Assembly: GCF_023242475.1 (NCBI RefSeq)
Contig: NZ_JALJFG010000008.1
Span: 1-64,000, forward strand
Origin: Pseudomonas sp. MWU15-20650
GTDB taxonomy: Bacteria > Pseudomonadota > Gammaproteobacteria > Pseudomonadales > Pseudomonadaceae
DNA length: 64,000 nt
Direction: 5' to 3'
Part shown: positions 19,426 through 27,873 of the stretch, piece after piece
Layout of the letters: the number at the start of each line of letters is the position of its first letter
Numbering within the stretch: the stretch's first letter is position 1
Program-made: the position numbers and the translations under genes
Notes under the pieces: generated by a model
Told to the model about the DNA's origin: nothing
What the model saw: the letters and a program-made list of their open reading frames with translations, nothing else
Database searches by the model: none

Positions 19426-21762
19426 ATGAGGTGGCGCCACACGTTTCAAACCCGCATAGCCGGGGTGCTGGCGCTGCTGTTGCTGGTGGTCGTAGTGGCT
19501 AGCTACTTCGCCGTCAAGGCTGCTACGACGCGTGCAGTGGAGAACCAGGCCCAGGTCCAGCTGGACACCGGTCGTCTGGTTTTCGAGCGTTTCCTGGACC
19601 TGCGTGGGCGCCGCCTGCAATACGGCTTGGACTGGCTCACCATTGATGACCCCTTCAAACGCGCCGTGGCTGACGGCCAGGCTCCGGCGGTTCTGGCGGC
19701 CCTGCACCGGCATGCCACGGGTGCCGGTTCCAGTGAAGTGTTTGTGCTCGGCCTGGATGACAAGGTTATGGTCAGTACCTTGCCGAAGCTGATGCGCGGT
19801 CAGCCTTTCCCCTATGCAGATGCCTTACGTCAGGCGCGGCGCAGTGGTCAGCTAATGTTGATCGTGGCGATGGATGGACGGCCTTACTTGCTGGTGCAGA
19901 AGGACGTGCTCGACCCACAACCCAGTGCTCGCGTGATCATGGGCTTTCCCATGGACGCGCAATTTGCCCGTGAACTGCGCTCCATGAGCAATCTGGAGGT
20001 ATCGTTTCTCAGCGTGCAGAACGAGCAAGTCGGCCAGTTGTTCACGACCCAGCCTGACGATCGCCGTTCCGCCCTCATCCGTCTCCTGTACGAAGCACCG
20101 CTTGATCGCGACGCGCAGTTCCATCAGTTTTATGGTCGGCCTGTGCTCAGCCAAGTGTTGCCATTGGCCAATACCGGCAAGGGCGATGAAGTGCGTGTCT
20201 TGCTGCAAAGCCCGCTGGATCATGCCTTGGAGTCCTTTGCGCCACTGGACCGGCAATTTCTCTGGATCGCCCTGGCGGTGTTGTTGGTCTCACTGGCCGG
20301 CGCGCTGTTCCTGGCGCGGCGCGTGTCTCGCCCGCTCAATGCGTTGGTGGAGGCCGCCGAACGGATCGGCGCCGGTGACTACCGCACGCTGGTGCGGGTG
20401 CGCAGCCATGATGAGTTCGGTTTGCTGGCCCGGGCCTTCAACGCCATGCAAAGCGGCATCGCCGTGCGCGAACGACAACTGGCGCATAACGCCTTGCATG
20501 ATGCCCTCACCGGCCTGCCCAACCGTGCCCTGGCGATGGAACGCCTGGGCAGTGCGATCAGCGCCCGGCGGCCGGTGGTGTTGCTGTACCTGGGGATTGA
20601 AAACTACCGGGTCATCAACGAAGGCTTTGGCCCTCAAGGCGTGGAGGAAATGCTGCGTGAAGCCAGCCGGTGCTTGTCCATGAGCCTGGCGGCCAGCGAC
20701 ACCGCGGCGCGTATCGCCGGCAGTGAGTTTTTGCTGTTGCTGGAAAACACCGAGATCGACCGCGCCGTAGCCCGCGCCGACCGGCTGTATGGGCTGCTGA
20801 CCGAAACCCAGCGCATCGGCAACGACGAAGTGCGACATGAAGTGAGTATCGGCATTGCTGCGTACCCTGCCGATGGGCAACAGGTGGAGGAACTGATCAA
20901 CCGTGCCGCCATCGCCCGGCATGATGCGGCGCGCTTGCCGGGGTATTTGCAGATTTACCAGCAGGACCGCGACCTGGCTCATCAACGCCAGATCACGCTG
21001 ATCCGCGACCTGCGCCGCGCGGTGATCGAGAGCGAACTGTTCCTGTGCTACCAGCCCAAGCTCGATCTCAATCATGGCCATGTGCGCCAGGCGGAAGCCT
21101 TGCTACGTTGGCAACACCCCACTCTCGGGCAGGTGTCGCCGACTGAGTTCATTCCTTTGGCCGAGCGCACCGGCAGCATGGGCGCGCTGACCCTGTGGGT
21201 GATCGAGGAAGCTATCCGCCAGATAGCCGAGTGGGCGCAGCGTGGCTTACACATCCAGCTGTCGGTGAATATCTCTGTGGACGACTTGGCCGATGATGAC
21301 CTGGCCATTCGTGTCACCGGGCTGTTGATGCAATACGGGGTCGCGGCCGAGAAATTGATTTTCGAAATTACCGAAAGCGCAATCATGCATAACCCGCAAC
21401 AGGCCCTCAGCGTACTGGAGCAACTGCGCAGCTGCGGCATCAGCCTGTCGGTGGATGATTTTGGAACCGGTTATTCCTCGCTGGCGCAATTGCAGCGGTT
21501 GCCGGTGCAGGAGTTGAAGATCGACCAATCGTTTGTGCGCAACCTCGACAGCACCAGCGGCGATGGGGTGATCGTGCGTTCCACCATAGAAATGAGCCAC
21601 AACCTGGGGCTCAAGGTGGTAGCCGAGGGGGTGGAGTTTGAGCACAGCCTCAAACTGCTCAAGCACTGGAAGTGCGACACCGCCCAAGGCTACCTGATCA
21701 GCCGACCACTGAACGCCATGGCGTTCGAGATGTGGATGCGGCGCGAGCGGGTGCCTATTTAG
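19426..21762 (+). CDS. Membrane GGDEF/EAL protein, probable c-di-GMP phosphodiesterase
   Basis: The start ATG at 19426 follows GGAGG by 8 bases and gives 778 residues. Layout: membrane helix (about 8-28), periplasmic Cache-like sensor (about 30-280), second helix (about 285-305), HAMP, GGDEF domain (about 370-515) and EAL domain (about 525-775). The cyclase site reads AGSEF instead of GGDEF, so cyclase activity is unlikely. The EAL site is complete: EALLRW, EITESA, DDFGTGYSS, KIDQSFV and AEGVE. The inferred role is to lower c-di-GMP in response to a periplasmic signal, with the degenerate GGDEF as a possible GTP-binding regulator. It ends four bases into the convergent decarboxylase gene. Confidence 0.9.
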   Translation: MRWRHTFQTRIAGVLALLLLVVVVASYFAVKAATTRAVENQAQVQLDTGRLVFERFLDLRGRRLQYGLDWLTIDDPFKRAVADGQAPAVLAALHRHATGAGSSEVFVLGLDDKVMVSTLPKLMRGQPFPYADALRQARRSGQLMLIVAMDGRPYLLVQKDVLDPQPSARVIMGFPMDAQFARELRSMSNLEVSFLSVQNEQVGQLFTTQPDDRRSALIRLLYEAPLDRDAQFHQFYGRPVLSQVLPLANTGKGDEVRVLLQSPLDHALESFAPLDRQFLWIALAVLLVSLAGALFLARRVSRPLNALVEAAERIGAGDYRTLVRVRSHDEFGLLARAFNAMQSGIAVRERQLAHNALHDALTGLPNRALAMERLGSAISARRPVVLLYLGIENYRVINEGFGPQGVEEMLREASRCLSMSLAASDTAARIAGSEFLLLLENTEIDRAVARADRLYGLLTETQRIGNDEVRHEVSIGIAAYPADGQQVEELINRAAIARHDAARLPGYLQIYQQDRDLAHQRQITLIRDLRRAVIESELFLCYQPKLDLNHGHVRQAEALLRWQHPTLGQVSPTEFIPLAERTGSMGALTLWVIEEAIRQIAEWAQRGLHIQLSVNISVDDLADDDLAIRVTGLLMQYGVAAEKLIFEITESAIMHNPQQALSVLEQLRSCGISLSVDDFGTGYSSLAQLQRLPVQELKIDQSFVRNLDSTSGDGVIVRSTIEMSHNLGLKVVAEGVEFEHSLKLLKHWKCDTAQGYLISRPLNAMAFEMWMRRERVPI

Positions 21763-23183
21763 TGAGAACCCGTTTCAACCACCAGGGTTTGCAATACCCC
21801 CCATAACCCTTCGACATGCTGACGTTCGGTGCCCAGTGCACCGATGGAGACGCGCACCATCCAGCGCCCGTCAAGGATTGCAGGGGTGACGTAGGCGTTA
21901 CCTGACTGGTTGAGCTGTTCTGCCCAGGCACGCGTGTGCTTATCCAGTGCCTCACCGCTTAACCCGGGTGGCTCGTGGCGAATGCACAAGGTTTGCAGGG
22001 CCGGCGCAGCGACCAGTTTCCAGTGTTCGCAGGCTTCAATCTGTTCGGCCAGCCAGCGCGCATTGGCCAGGTCTCGCCGCAGCCGCGCTTGCAGGCCGCT
22101 GACGCCTTGCTCGCGTATCAGGAACCACAGTTTCAGGGCGCGGAAACGGCTGCCCAGGGAGATCCGCCAGTCGCGATAATTTCTGACTTGGCCGTCGGCG
22201 TTGGACTGCAGATAGCTCGGGTTGGTGGTCATGATGCGAATCAAATGCTCGGGGTCGCGCACGAAGTACACCGAGCAATCGAAGGCCGCGCCCAGCCATT
22301 TGTGCGGGTTGAGGACCAGGGAGTCAGCCTTTTCGATGCCATCCCACAATGCCCGGCATTCCGGCAGGATCATTGCCGCGCCGGCCATGGCCGAGTCCAC
22401 ATGCAGCCACAGGCCGTGGCGTTGGGTGAGGTCGCCAATGGCCGCCAGAGGGTCGATCGCCATGGCGGCCGTGGTCCCGGTGGTGGCAATCACCACGCAG
22501 GGCGTGTTGCCCGCAGCCAGGTCCTGTTCGATGGCGTGCGCCAATGCCTGCGGTGACATCGCATTGTGTTCGTCGGTGGCGACGGTGCGGATATGGTTCT
22601 GGCCGAATCCGGCCAGGATGGCCGCCTTGTTGACCGAACTATGGGCGTGGGATGAGGTGTAGACGATCAGGGGCGAGCTGCTGTTTTGCAGGCCGTCATG
22701 CATCAGCGCGTAATCGGAGCTACGTTCCCTGGCGCTGATGAGCGCCACCAGGGTGGAGGTGGACGCTGAGTCCTGGATCACGCCACTCCAGTTGCTGCTC
22801 AGGCCGAGCATGTCGCGCAGCCAATCGGTGGTGACTTCTTCGATTTCAGTGAGCGCCGGGCTGGATTGCCAAGACAACCCCACGACACCCAGGCCGGTGC
22901 TCAGGCAATCACCCAGCACTGAGGACAGCTCCACATTGGAGGGGAAGAAGCCGAAAAAGCTGGGATGCTGCCAATGCAGCAGGCCGGGCATGATCAGTTT
23001 TTCGACATCGCCCATGATCTGTTCGAACGGTTCGGCGGCGTCAGGCGGACTCATCGGCAAGGCGGCTTTGATTTCGCCCGGTACCGTGGTGGGCTGCACG
23101 CCGCGTTGTTCGATGTTTTGTCGATAGTCTGCGATCAGGTCGATCATGGCATAGCCATGTCGGCGGAATTCTTCGGGGGTCAT
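21759..23183 (-). CDS. PLP-dependent aromatic amino acid decarboxylase
   Basis: The 474-residue group II decarboxylase (DOPA/tryptophan/tyrosine decarboxylase fold) has PLP lysine Lys295 in NPHKW. It also has the HVDSAMAG and SSHAHSS motifs of the cofactor pocket and the N-terminal HWQHPSFFGFFP. The C-terminus has VRVSIGALGTE. It resembles the pseudomonad enzymes acting on L-DOPA or related aromatic amino acids; the exact substrate cannot be read. It is second in a two-gene operon, 34 bases after the 2OG oxygenase gene, and overlaps the convergent GGDEF/EAL gene by 4 bases. Confidence 0.9.
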   Translation of the reverse strand: MTPEEFRRHGYAMIDLIADYRQNIEQRGVQPTTVPGEIKAALPMSPPDAAEPFEQIMGDVEKLIMPGLLHWQHPSFFGFFPSNVELSSVLGDCLSTGLGVVGLSWQSSPALTEIEEVTTDWLRDMLGLSSNWSGVIQDSASTSTLVALISARERSSDYALMHDGLQNSSSPLIVYTSSHAHSSVNKAAILAGFGQNHIRTVATDEHNAMSPQALAHAIEQDLAAGNTPCVVIATTGTTAAMAIDPLAAIGDLTQRHGLWLHVDSAMAGAAMILPECRALWDGIEKADSLVLNPHKWLGAAFDCSVYFVRDPEHLIRIMTTNPSYLQSNADGQVRNYRDWRISLGSRFRALKLWFLIREQGVSGLQARLRRDLANARWLAEQIEACEHWKLVAAPALQTLCIRHEPPGLSGEALDKHTRAWAEQLNQSGNAYVTPAILDGRWMVRVSIGALGTERQHVEGLWGVLQTLVVETGSH

Positions 23184-23217
23184 ATAACGATGTCCATCTG
23201 CAAGGGCAGTAAAAGTA

Positions 23218-24063
23218 TTAGCACCAGAAGTAAAACGGCTCGCCAGGGGTATAGCCGATAAACGACTGCATGCTGATGCGTTTTCCCGAGTCGAAGCCGC
23301 AAATGGCGTGGGGGCGGCGGGTATTGATGATCACCAGCTCGTTTTTTCGCGGGCGTATGCGTAGCGGTGTTTGCAAGCGGTGCTCGGGCAGTTGGGCCCC
23401 TTCGAAACGCTTGACCTCTTCGTAGGCAAACGCCTCGGTATCCCAGATGATCAACTCACCTCCCGAAGGCGGTGTTTGAAGGTAGATATTGGCGCTGAAT
23501 TGGTGGTCCAGCTCAGCAATCGAGTGGGGCAGGCAATCAACATGGGGAACCGTTTCCGAGAGGTGGGCCGTCTCGGGGAACATGGCGCGGATAATGCCGC
23601 AGAACATCGGTGGGCCTTGGAATGCCGCGGTTGCCGCGCCTGTTGGCCAGACTTCTTGCAAGCAGTCCATCAGTTGCTCAATGGGCGGTTTTTCAGGCGC
23701 GCAGATGCTGTCGATCAGGCCGCGCATATGAGCTGCGTCAGCATAATATTTGTGTTGGGCGTCACTGCCTGCGGCCTTGCCGTAGGTCGAGTTGAACGGG
23801 GTTCCCCAGCGGTGGACACCATAAAAATGCTGTACGACGCGCCCATCCTCGTAGGTTTCATGGTTGTAGGGTTCCAACGCCGCAGCTTCGTCGATGGCGT
23901 CGTTCAAGCGTGCGCTGGTTTTGGCATTGGCAAATTCAGGCACTCGGATTGCAAGCACTTCTCCGCTGATAAGCTTGTTTAACGTCGAAGTATCGAGCTG
24001 TTTAAGCTCCACGATTTTGGGGGGCCTGGAAATTATTGGTGCTAGCGTGTGCTGGTCCGTCAT
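23218..24063 (-). CDS. 2-oxoglutarate/Fe(II)-dependent oxygenase
   Basis: The 281-residue protein has the facial triad His174-x-Asp176 (PHVDCLPHS) and distal His252 (RRPHAICGF), with Arg262 at the usual +10 place for 2-oxoglutarate binding. No signal peptide is seen. It lies upstream of the decarboxylase in one operon, suggesting hydroxylation of an aromatic amino acid or its amine, or an oxidative step in a small metabolite pathway. No carrier protein, ligase or transporter gene is adjacent. The substrate is unknown. Motifs give high confidence in the fold and low confidence in the role. Confidence 0.8.
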   Translation of the reverse strand: MTDQHTLAPIISRPPKIVELKQLDTSTLNKLISGEVLAIRVPEFANAKTSARLNDAIDEAAALEPYNHETYEDGRVVQHFYGVHRWGTPFNSTYGKAAGSDAQHKYYADAAHMRGLIDSICAPEKPPIEQLMDCLQEVWPTGAATAAFQGPPMFCGIIRAMFPETAHLSETVPHVDCLPHSIAELDHQFSANIYLQTPPSGGELIIWDTEAFAYEEVKRFEGAQLPEHRLQTPLRIRPRKNELVIINTRRPHAICGFDSGKRISMQSFIGYTPGEPFYFWC

Positions 24064-24280
24064 GCTGAAAAGCTCCGTGTAGAAATTTATCCGTGTGCGT
24101 ATGTATTACGCAGGGCGCGCCGACTAAATTAGTTTCAAGGGCGCGAAGGGGGGAGGCATTTTTTTGCGCGTGACGGGTTTTTGATGGACGAGTAACCCAG
24201 CGCTCAGCGCTTTTTAAGTGGCGTTGAAAACACCCTTTTACGAAGCGTGCATCGGCAGGAGGGGGTTCTTTCAGGCGAAA

Positions 24281-24314
24281 AAAAGGCGGCTACCCATCAG
24301 GTAGCCGCCTTTTT
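24281..24314 (-). terminator. Terminator of gcd
   Basis: AAAAGGCGGCTACC (24281-24294) pairs with GGTAGCCGCCTTTTT (24300-24314) around a 5-base loop. The flanking A and T runs make it work in either direction. It is 18 bases past the gcd stop and isolates gcd from the oxygenase operon promoter region (24064-24280), in which no clear promoter was found. Confidence 0.9.
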
Positions 24315-24331
24315 CTTGCCGCCGGTGTTAC

Positions 24332-26749
24332 TTAATCCGGCAGTTTGAACGCCATCACATAGTCACCCTGCTTGGTCCCCAGGGAACCGTGACCGCCGGC
24401 CATGACCAGCACATATTGCTTGCCGTCCTTGCCGGTGTAGGTCATCGGTGTGGTTTGCGCGCCTGCAGGCAGGCGGCCTTCCCACAGTTGCTTGCCGTTT
24501 TTCACATCATAGGCACGCAGGTACTGGTCGAGGGTGCCGCTGAGGAAGGCCACGCCACCGGCGGTGGTGAACGTACCACCCAGGCTAGGCACGCCCATGG
24601 TCAGCGGGATTGGAACCGGCGAGCTGTCACGCACGGTGCCGTTCTTGTGCATCCAGATGGTTTTGTGGGTGGTCAGGTCGACCGCTGCCACATAACCCCA
24701 GGCCGGTGCCTGGCACGGCAGGCCCATCGGTGACAGCAGCGCTTCGAGGATCACGCCATACGGCGCGCCTTTGTTCGGCTGTACGCCTTGGGTTTCGCTG
24801 ACGCGAGGGCCTTGTTTGGCGATGTCGGCGGCCGGGATCAGTTTCGATTTGAACGCCATGTAGCTTGGGTTCACGAAGGCGATCTGGCGTACCGGGTCAA
24901 CCGAGATGCCGCCCCAGTCGAACACACCAAAGTTACCGGGGTAAACGATCGAGCCTTGCAGCGACGGCGGCGTGAACGGGCCGTCGTAGCGCATCGACTT
25001 GAAGTCGATCCGGCAGATCAGTTGGTCGAACGGCGTGACGCCCCACATGTCACGCTCTTTGAGCGGCGGTGGCATGAAGTTCAGGTCCGACTTGGGTTGG
25101 GTAGGGGAGGTGTGATCCCCTGCCACGGCGCCCTGTGGAACCGGAATTTCATTGATCGGCACGACCGGTTGGCCATTGCTGCGGTCCAGCACGTAGATGC
25201 TGCCTTGCTTGGTCGACGCCATGACCGCTTGCTTGACGCCGTCAGCGGTCTTGATGTCGATCAGCGAAGGCTGGCCGCCCACGTCCATGTCCCACAGGTC
25301 GTGGTGAGTGAACTGGAAGGTCCACTTCACGTGGCCACTGTCGATGTCCAGGGCGGTCAGGCCGGCGCTGTACTTCTCGGAGGCCGGAGTGCGGTCGCCG
25401 CCGTATTGGTCGGGCATCTGGTTGCCCATCGGCAGGTAGAGCATGCCGAGTTTTTCATCGACGCTGAACATGGACCACATGTTCGGCGAGTTGCGGGTGT
25501 AGGTCTTGCCTTCGGCCAACGGGGTGGTGTCGTCCGGGTTGCCGCTGTCCCAGTTCCACACCAGTTTGCCGGTGTGCACGTCGAACGCACGGATCACGCC
25601 GCTTGGCTCGTCGGTGGAAACGTTGTCGGTCACGTGACCGCCGATCACTACCAGGTTCTTGGTAACGGCCGGTGGCGAGGTGGAGTAGTAACCGCCTGGG
25701 GCGAAGCTGCCGATGTTGGCACGCAGGTCGACCTGGCCTTTGTCACCGAAGTCTTCACACATCTTGCCGGTGTCGGCGTTCAGGGCGATCAGGCGGGTGT
25801 CGGCGGTCGGTACGAAGATGCGTTTCGGGCAGGCGTTAGGCGCGGCGGCCGGGCTGGCGCTGCCGGTTGGGCTCTGCTCGGAGGCGTAGACGGCGTCATC
25901 GTGATACGACACGCCACGGCAGGTCATGTGGGCCCAACCCTTGAAGTTCGCGGCACCTTCGGTGCTGAGCTTCGGATCGAAACGCCAGATTTCCTTGCCG
26001 GTGTCCGGGTCCAGTGCGATGACCTGGCTGTGCGGCGTGCACACGTAAAGCATGCCGTTGACTTTCAGCGGGGTGTTTTCCGCGGTGGTTTCACCGGGAT
26101 CGCCTGGGCCAGGAATGTCGCCGGTGCGATAAGTCCACACCGGTACCAGCTTGTGGGCGTTTTCCGGGGTGATCTGTGCCAGGGGCGAGTAACGATCACC
26201 AAAGGCCGAACGGCCATAGGAGTTCCATTCACCATCAGCCTGGGAGGGAGCAGCGCTGGCCATGCCCGGCACCGCGTCGCGGTCCAGTTGGCCGGTCTTG
26301 ACCATTTCACCCGGGTTGGTGAATTGGCTGGCCAGGGCGGTAGCACCTGCCAGCACCACGGCTACGCTCAGCGCGCCAGTGCCCAGCGGGGCCGCTTGGC
26401 CACGCAGCAACGGACGGCGAAACCACGGCAGCAACATAACGATGCCCAAGGCGAACAACAGGGCCAGGCGCGGCACCAACTGCCACCAGTCCAGGCCGAC
26501 TTCCCACAGTGCCCATACGGTACTGGCGAACAGCACCAGTGCGTAGAGGCCCAGCGCGGCGCGGCGGGTGGCCAGCAACAGAACGCCGGTCAGGGCGATG
26601 CCGATACCGGCCAGCAGGTAGTACAACGACCCGCCGAGCATGCTCAGCTTGATGCCGCCGGCCAGTAAGGCCAGCCCCATGATCAGCAGCAAGATCCCCA
26701 GCAGCCTGGGCAGCAGGCGGCTTGGGCTTGAAGCCCCATCAGTGCTCAT
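24332..26749 (-). CDS. gcd: Membrane-bound PQQ glucose dehydrogenase
   Basis: Gcd oxidises glucose to gluconate in the periplasm and passes electrons to ubiquinone. The 805-residue protein has about five membrane helices in residues 15-150, followed by the eight-bladed PQQ propeller. Visible pieces are SYGRSAFGDRYSPLAQITPENAH near the domain start (quoted only by its ends SYGRS and ENAH), HMTCRGVSYHDDA, SNPDDTTPLAEG-like loop text and the C-terminal VLVMAGGHGSLGTK. Length matches the family (about 800). It is monocistronic, with a strong terminator and a long upstream region holding two LacI-type palindromes. Confidence 0.95.
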   Translation of the reverse strand: MSTDGASSPSRLLPRLLGILLLIMGLALLAGGIKLSMLGGSLYYLLAGIGIALTGVLLLATRRAALGLYALVLFASTVWALWEVGLDWWQLVPRLALLFALGIVMLLPWFRRPLLRGQAAPLGTGALSVAVVLAGATALASQFTNPGEMVKTGQLDRDAVPGMASAAPSQADGEWNSYGRSAFGDRYSPLAQITPENAHKLVPVWTYRTGDIPGPGDPGETTAENTPLKVNGMLYVCTPHSQVIALDPDTGKEIWRFDPKLSTEGAANFKGWAHMTCRGVSYHDDAVYASEQSPTGSASPAAAPNACPKRIFVPTADTRLIALNADTGKMCEDFGDKGQVDLRANIGSFAPGGYYSTSPPAVTKNLVVIGGHVTDNVSTDEPSGVIRAFDVHTGKLVWNWDSGNPDDTTPLAEGKTYTRNSPNMWSMFSVDEKLGMLYLPMGNQMPDQYGGDRTPASEKYSAGLTALDIDSGHVKWTFQFTHHDLWDMDVGGQPSLIDIKTADGVKQAVMASTKQGSIYVLDRSNGQPVVPINEIPVPQGAVAGDHTSPTQPKSDLNFMPPPLKERDMWGVTPFDQLICRIDFKSMRYDGPFTPPSLQGSIVYPGNFGVFDWGGISVDPVRQIAFVNPSYMAFKSKLIPAADIAKQGPRVSETQGVQPNKGAPYGVILEALLSPMGLPCQAPAWGYVAAVDLTTHKTIWMHKNGTVRDSSPVPIPLTMGVPSLGGTFTTAGGVAFLSGTLDQYLRAYDVKNGKQLWEGRLPAGAQTTPMTYTGKDGKQYVLVMAGGHGSLGTKQGDYVMAFKLPD

Positions 26750-26904
26750 AGTGTGTTTCTCCGTGACGTTGGAATTATGTAACCCCGTGCTTCACTGTAG
26801 ATGACGATTCGGCGCGGGCTTGGTTCATCGTTATTTTTTGGTTTTCCTGTGGGTAACTCGGTTATCCACAGGTCGGCGATTGTTTCCCTGGCGCAGGTCG
26901 GTTT

Positions 26905-26920
26905 AAGACAGCGCTGTCTT
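26905..26920. promoter_or_regulatory. 16-bp perfect palindrome upstream of gcd (LacI-type core)
   Basis: AAGACAGCGCTGTCTT is fully symmetric with the core ANCGNT of LacI-family operators. AGCGCT is also the core reported for pseudomonad GntR/GnuR operators of gluconate and glucose genes. It lies 156 bases upstream of the gcd ATG. Assignment to that regulator is an inference. Confidence 0.45.
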
Positions 26921-26965
26921 TTGTGCGAGGGGAATTCGGCAAGAGGGGATCATCGACCGCAGGCA

Positions 26966-26977
26966 TGAAACGTTTCA
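26966..26977. promoter_or_regulatory. TGAAACGTTTCA palindrome upstream of gcd
   Basis: This is a perfect 12-bp palindrome matching the Cra/FruR-type LacI-family operator, about 217 bases upstream of gcd. The distance is long for direct repression of gcd, so it may serve another promoter or be coincidental. Confidence 0.35.
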
Positions 26978-27086
26978 GTTTGTTGCTGCAAGGATAAAGC
27001 GCCGATGCGCCAAGAGAAAGCGCAAATCGCAAGATGCATCATTTCAGATCTGGTAACAGTGACTAAGTGTCGCTGCTGAATGAGTG

Positions 27087-27857
27087 TGGGAGGGGGCTTG
27101 GATCTGCTGTGTGTCTGTTATTGAAGGTGCTGGCCTTGCCGGTGGCGGTTGCTATTGCAGGCAGTTTGTACTGACACGGCACCGTAAAAAGGTGGGAGGG
27201 GGGCTTGGATCTGCTGTGTGTTTGTTATTGAAGGTGCTGGCCTTGCCGGCGGCGGTTGCTATTGCAGGCAGTTTGTCCTGACACGGCACCGTAAAAAGGT
27301 GGGAGGGGGCTTGCTCCCGATGGCAGTGGGCCAGCTGAGGATAAGCTGACTGATCCACCGCTATCGGGAGCAAGCCCCCTCCCACACTTTGATCTGCTGT
27401 GTGTCTGTTATTGAAGGTGCTGGCTTTGCCGGCGGCGGTTGCTATTGCAGGCAGTTTGTACTGACACGGCACCGTAAAAAGGTGGGAGGGGGCTTGGATC
27501 TGCTGTGTGTTTGTTATTGAAGGTGCTGGCCTTGCCGGTGGCGGTTGCTATTGCAGGCAGTTTGTCCTGACACGGCACCGTAAAAGGTGGGAGGGGGCTT
27601 GCTCCCGATGGCGGTGGGCCAGCTGAGGATAAGCTGGCTGATCCACCACTATCGGGAGCAAGCCCCCTCCCACACTTGGATCTGCTGTGTATCTGTTATT
27701 GAAGGTGCTGGCCTTGCCGGCGGCGGTTGCTATTGCAGGCAGTTTGTCCTGACACGGCACCGTAACACGGTGGGAGGGGGCTTGCTCCCGATGACGGTGG
27801 GCCAGCTGAGGATAAGCTGACTGATCCACCGCTATCGGAGCAAGCCCCCTCCCACAG
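27087..27857. repeat. Composite tandem array of REP-containing units
   Basis: Five units begin GATCTGCTGTGT at 27101, 27208, 27391, 27497 and 27679, with lengths 107, 183, 106, 182 and about 178. Each has a 90-base conserved part ending in CTGACACGGCACCGTAA and then GTGGGAGGGGGCTTG. Long units carry a complete REP doublet; short units stop at the first CTTG. Short-long pairs form two higher-order repeats of about 289 bases (27101-27390, 27391-27678), followed by one long unit. Repeated open frames in it are repeat artefacts. It separates gcd from the TonB receptor gene. Confidence 0.9.
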
Positions 27858-27873
27858 GGGACCTGCGGCATTT

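Larger units (their letters stand above)
26750..27086. other. gcd upstream region
   Basis: This is non-coding DNA between the gcd start and the repeat array. It contains the two palindromes listed separately. The minus-strand leader just before gcd has AATTCCAACGTCACGGAG, giving a GGAG ribosome site. No small gene is convincing. Confidence 0.5.

Noticed and set aside
24788..26668. A 626-codon plus-strand frame opposite gcd
   Set aside because: Shadow of gcd; Val/Gly/His-rich text without domain signs.
27101..27857. CRISPR array
   Set aside because: Units are 106-183 bases with no unique spacers and contain REP palindromes; no cas genes nearby.
27084..27871. Repeated small open frames with LAGGGCYCRQF-like text
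   Set aside because: They arise from the tandem repeat in both directions and have no ribosome sites.
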